This document shows positions 4,660-7,431 of a DNA stretch of 7,431 nt, piece after piece. The notes beneath the pieces were generated by a model, which made no database searches, was not told where the DNA came from, and saw only the letters and a program-made list of their open reading frames with translations. Position 1 is the stretch's first letter. Each line of letters starts with the position of its first letter. Both the position numbers and the translations under genes were made by a program. This DNA comes from JAVBOJ01 sp031550755 (GTDB lineage: Bacteria > Bacillota > Clostridia > Oscillospirales > UBA929), in NCBI GenBank assembly GCA_031550755.1, contig JAVBOJ010000121.1, forward strand, positions 1 to 7,431, written 5' to 3'.

Positions 4660-7212
4660 GTGAAGCTCATGGTTCTGGACGGCAACAGCATCATCAACCG
4701 CGCTTTTTACGGCGTCAAATCCAACCTGACTGCCGCCGACGGCCGCCCGACCGGCGCTGTGGTGGGATTTGTCAACATTCTCTTAAAGCTGCTGGAGGAC
4801 TTCCCGCCGGAGGCGCTGTGCGTCACGTTCGACCTGCCGGACAAAACCTTCCGGCACAAGCAATACGAGGCGTACAAGGGCACTCGCAAACCGCCGCCGG
4901 AGGATCTCGTCGCGCAGTTTCCGCTGCTCAAGGAGCTGCTGGACGCCATGGGCATCCCGCGTTATGAGCTGTCCGGCTTTGAGGCCGACGACCTGCTGGG
5001 CACCATCGCCCTGCGCTGTCAGGACGCCGGCTGGGACTGCGACATCGTCACCGGCGACCGGGACAGCTTCCAGCTCGTCGGCAACGGAACGCGGGTGCTG
5101 CATGTCTCTTCGGCCATGGGCAAAACGACCACCCTGCCCTATGACGACGCCGCCATCCGGGAAAAATACGGGCTGACGCCCGCCCAGCTCATCGATCTCA
5201 AGGCGCTGATGGGCGACGCGTCGGACAACATCCCCGGCGTGCCCGGCGTGGGCGAAAAGACTGCGCTGGAGCTGATGCACCGCTTCGGTTCGCTGGAGGC
5301 GCTCTACGACGGGCTGGAGGGCTCCGACCTGCGTCAGAGTGTCAAGGACAAGCTGTCCGCCGGACAGGCTCTGGCCTTTTTGAGCCGGACGCTGGCCACC
5401 ATCGACCGGGCGGTGCCCCTGCCCTTCACGCCGGAGGAAAACCTCCGCAAGCCGTTTGACAACGACCTGCTGTATCCCCTGTTGGCCAACCTCAACTTCC
5501 GCAGCCTGATCACCCGGCTGAAGCTCACGCCGCCCGCGGGCGACGCGCCCGGCGTGTCGGACTTTGTGTTCCCGCCGGTGTGGGAGGTCTGCTCGCCGGA
5601 CGACGGGGAGACGCTTCTCTCCCAGTGCCGCGCGGCGGAACGGGTCGGATTTTTCTTAGAAAACGATGCCTTTGCCGTCGGTCTGCCGGACAAAACGGCG
5701 CTGTGTACACAAGACGCCACGGCGGGTTATGGTGAACTGCTGGCCGCGCTGGCGGGCATTCCCAAAATCGCCCATGACGTCAAGGATCTGATGGGTCTTT
5801 GGCCGGACGCCGACGGTTTTTTGGCCGACACGGCGCTGATGGCCTACCTGCTCGACGCGTCGCAGAGCGACTACGCGCTTTCCAAGCTCGCCTTCGCCCA
5901 TCTGGGCCGCGAAGCGCAGACCCCCGCCGACAAGGCCGCCGTACTGCCGGCGCTGTACGACCTTTTTTTGCCCCGGCTGCGGGAATGCGGCATGGAGGCC
6001 CTGCTGTACGACGTGGAGATGCCGCTGTGCCGGGTGCTGGCCGACATGGAGCAGGTCGGCTTCCGGGTGGACACCGAAAAACTGGCCGCCTTTGGGCAGG
6101 AACTGGAGCGCGACCTCGATCAGTGCAAGGAGCGCATTTACGCGCTGGCCGGCGTGGAGTTCAACATCCTCTCGCCCAAGCAGCTCGGTGAGGTGCTGTT
6201 TATTAGGCTCGGTCTGCCGGCCCAAAAAAAGACCAAAACCGGATACTCCACCAACGTCGAGGTGCTGGAAAAGCTCAAGCATCTGCACCCGGTCGTAGAG
6301 GAGATTCTGCATTACCGCACGCTGTCCAAGCTCAAGTCCACCTATGTGGACGGGCTGCTCACCGCCGCCGGGGATTCCGGTCGGATTCACACAAAATTCA
6401 TGATGACAGTGACCGCCACCGGGCGGCTGTCCTCCATCGAGCCGAATTTGCAGAATATCCCGGTGCGCACCGAGCTGGGCAGTGGGCTGCGGCGCATGTT
6501 CGTGCCGGAAAACCCGGACTGGGTGCTGGTGGACGCCGACTATTCTCAGATCGAGCTGCGGGTGCTGGCGCATATTGCGGACGACGAGACGATGAAGCGC
6601 GCCTTTTCCGAGGGGCTGGACATCCACACCGCCACCGCCGCGCAGGTCTTCGGCGTGCCGCCCGAAGGGGTGACGCCGCTGATGCGCCGCCACGCCAAGG
6701 CGGTCAATTTCGGCATTGTCTACGGTATCTCGGCCTTTTCGCTGTCCGAGGACATTGGGGTGTCCCAAGCCGAGGCCAAGCGGTATATCGCGCGGTATCT
6801 GGACAATTTTTCCGGCGTGCAGGCCTATATGAAGGAGATTGTCGAGCAGGCCAAACGCGACGGCTACGTCGCCACCCTGCTGGGACGTCGCCGGTATCTG
6901 CCCGAGCTGAAGTCGGCCAACTTCAACATGCGCTCCTTCGGGGAGCGGGTGGCGCTCAACGCGCCCATTCAGGGCACCGCCGCCGACTTTATCAAACTGG
7001 CCATGGTGGCCGTCCACCGGCGCTTACGGGCCGAAGGACTTCAGGCGCGGCTGATTTTGCAGGTGCACGACGAGTTGATCGTCGAATGCCAGAAGCAGGA
7101 GGCCGAAACGGCGGCGCGGCTGCTCACCGAGGAGATGGAAAACGTCTTCCCGCTGGTGCCGCGGCTGCTGGCCGAGGCCAAATGGGGCGGTACGTGGCTG
7201 GACGCGAAATAA
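4660..7212 (+). CDS. polA: DNA polymerase I, proofreading site apparently lost
   Basis: Fills gaps and removes RNA primers in replication and repair. From the GTG start it has 850 residues. Domain 1 (1-about 290) is an intact 5'-nuclease: Asp7 in LDGNS, FEADD (Asp110, Asp111), TGDRD (Asp133, Asp135), MGDASDN (Asp186, Asp189) and the GVGEKTA helix-hairpin-helix. Domain 2 (about 300-450) has the 3'-5' exonuclease fold but reads GFFLEND where the DxE metal site is expected, and lacks the YxxxD motif; only DTALMAYLL is similar to Exo II. It should not proofread, as in many Firmicutes and Taq enzymes. Domain 3 is a complete polymerase: motif A DYSQIELR (Asp627), motif B R676, K680, F684, Y688 in RRHAKAVNFGIVYG, and motif C HDE (803-805). 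It starts 5 bases after the cysS stop, suggesting translational coupling. An in-frame ATG 21 bases upstream is less likely as the start. Confidence 0.96.
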   Translation: MKLMVLDGNSIINRAFYGVKSNLTAADGRPTGAVVGFVNILLKLLEDFPPEALCVTFDLPDKTFRHKQYEAYKGTRKPPPEDLVAQFPLLKELLDAMGIPRYELSGFEADDLLGTIALRCQDAGWDCDIVTGDRDSFQLVGNGTRVLHVSSAMGKTTTLPYDDAAIREKYGLTPAQLIDLKALMGDASDNIPGVPGVGEKTALELMHRFGSLEALYDGLEGSDLRQSVKDKLSAGQALAFLSRTLATIDRAVPLPFTPEENLRKPFDNDLLYPLLANLNFRSLITRLKLTPPAGDAPGVSDFVFPPVWEVCSPDDGETLLSQCRAAERVGFFLENDAFAVGLPDKTALCTQDATAGYGELLAALAGIPKIAHDVKDLMGLWPDADGFLADTALMAYLLDASQSDYALSKLAFAHLGREAQTPADKAAVLPALYDLFLPRLRECGMEALLYDVEMPLCRVLADMEQVGFRVDTEKLAAFGQELERDLDQCKERIYALAGVEFNILSPKQLGEVLFIRLGLPAQKKTKTGYSTNVEVLEKLKHLHPVVEEILHYRTLSKLKSTYVDGLLTAAGDSGRIHTKFMMTVTATGRLSSIEPNLQNIPVRTELGSGLRRMFVPENPDWVLVDADYSQIELRVLAHIADDETMKRAFSEGLDIHTATAAQVFGVPPEGVTPLMRRHAKAVNFGIVYGISAFSLSEDIGVSQAEAKRYIARYLDNFSGVQAYMKEIVEQAKRDGYVATLLGRRRYLPELKSANFNMRSFGERVALNAPIQGTAADFIKLAMVAVHRRLRAEGLQARLILQVHDELIVECQKQEAETAARLLTEEMENVFPLVPRLLAEAKWGGTWLDAK

Positions 7213-7223
7213 GGAGGCTCCCG

Positions 7224-7431
7224 ATGGTTCATATTTTGTTTGTCTGCACCGGCAACACCTGCCGCAGTCCCATGGCCGAGGGGATCTTCAACGCCCGCGC
7301 GCAGGGGCTTCCGGCCGAGGCGCGCTCGGGCGGGCTGTCGGTGTTTTCGCCCGGGCCGGCCACTCCGGAGGCTGTTGAGGCCGCCGCCCTGTTCGGCGCC
7401 GATATTGCCGGCCACCTGTCGGGGCTTGTCT
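7224..7431 (+). CDS. ywlE: Low-molecular-weight phosphatase, likely YwlE-type protein-arginine phosphatase (3' end cut off)
   Basis: The first 69 codons are open to the window edge. ATG 7224 has a strong AAGGAGG six bases upstream and follows the polA stop by 11 bp. The N-terminus MVHILFVCTGNTCRSPMAE contains the P-loop CX5RS (Cys8, Arg14, Ser15) of low-molecular-weight protein phosphatases, with Cys8 as the nucleophile. The threonine at position 12 inside the loop corresponds to Thr11 of Bacillus YwlE, which favours phosphoarginine over phosphotyrosine; tyrosine-specific relatives usually have isoleucine or another larger residue there. The later ARSGGLSVFSPGPATPEAVEAA segment also fits the family. 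In Firmicutes YwlE removes arginine phosphates placed by McsB, opposing marking of proteins for ClpCP. The general acid Asp loop lies beyond the window. It is probably co-transcribed with polA. Confidence 0.85.
   Translation, partial: MVHILFVCTGNTCRSPMAEGIFNARAQGLPAEARSGGLSVFSPGPATPEAVEAAALFGADIAGHLSGLV

Overview
The window looks like a piece of chromosome from a GC-rich, probably spore-forming Clostridia-type Firmicute, perhaps Oscillospirales. This is inferred from a cysteine T-box leader, strong AAGGAG-type ribosome binding sites, a DUF1292 (YrzB-like) gene, a BofC-C-terminal-like membrane protein, a short-form CysE, a proofreading-dead DNA polymerase I and a YwlE-type phosphatase. No prophage, transposase, CRISPR array or tRNA/rRNA gene was seen.

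Left part (1-1120, minus strand). Positions 1-366 hold no convincing protein gene. The first ~125 bases can fold into a row of hairpins and lie just downstream of a near-consensus minus-strand promoter (132-160), so they may be the 5' part of a structured RNA that runs off the window. Next comes a palindrome-rich block (171-362) bounded by two identical 25-bp direct repeats. Two small minus-strand genes follow: a very acidic DUF1292 protein (367-642) and a membrane-anchored BofC-like protein (727-1068). Each has a possible promoter of its own.

Centre (1120-1460). A divergent promoter region contains a textbook plus-strand promoter (TTGACA, 17 bp, TAATAT), followed by a complete T-box riboswitch with a UGC (Cys) specifier, a UGGA tRNA-acceptor bulge and a rho-independent terminator that competes with the antiterminator.

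Right part (1461-7431, plus strand). A tightly packed gene row follows: cysE, a membrane-anchored polysaccharide deacetylase, a small bacterial PH-domain protein, cysS, polA and the start of a YwlE-like phosphatase. Gaps are 17 bp or less. The T-box explains cysE (cysteine synthesis) and cysS (tRNA-Cys charging): uncharged tRNA-Cys should turn both on. The other genes appear to be passengers, or polA and the phosphatase may have an internal promoter.

I found no clearly new biological system. The items most worth a second look are the putative RNA at the left edge, the repeat-bounded palindromic block beside it, and the placement of polA and cell-envelope genes under a cysteine T-box.
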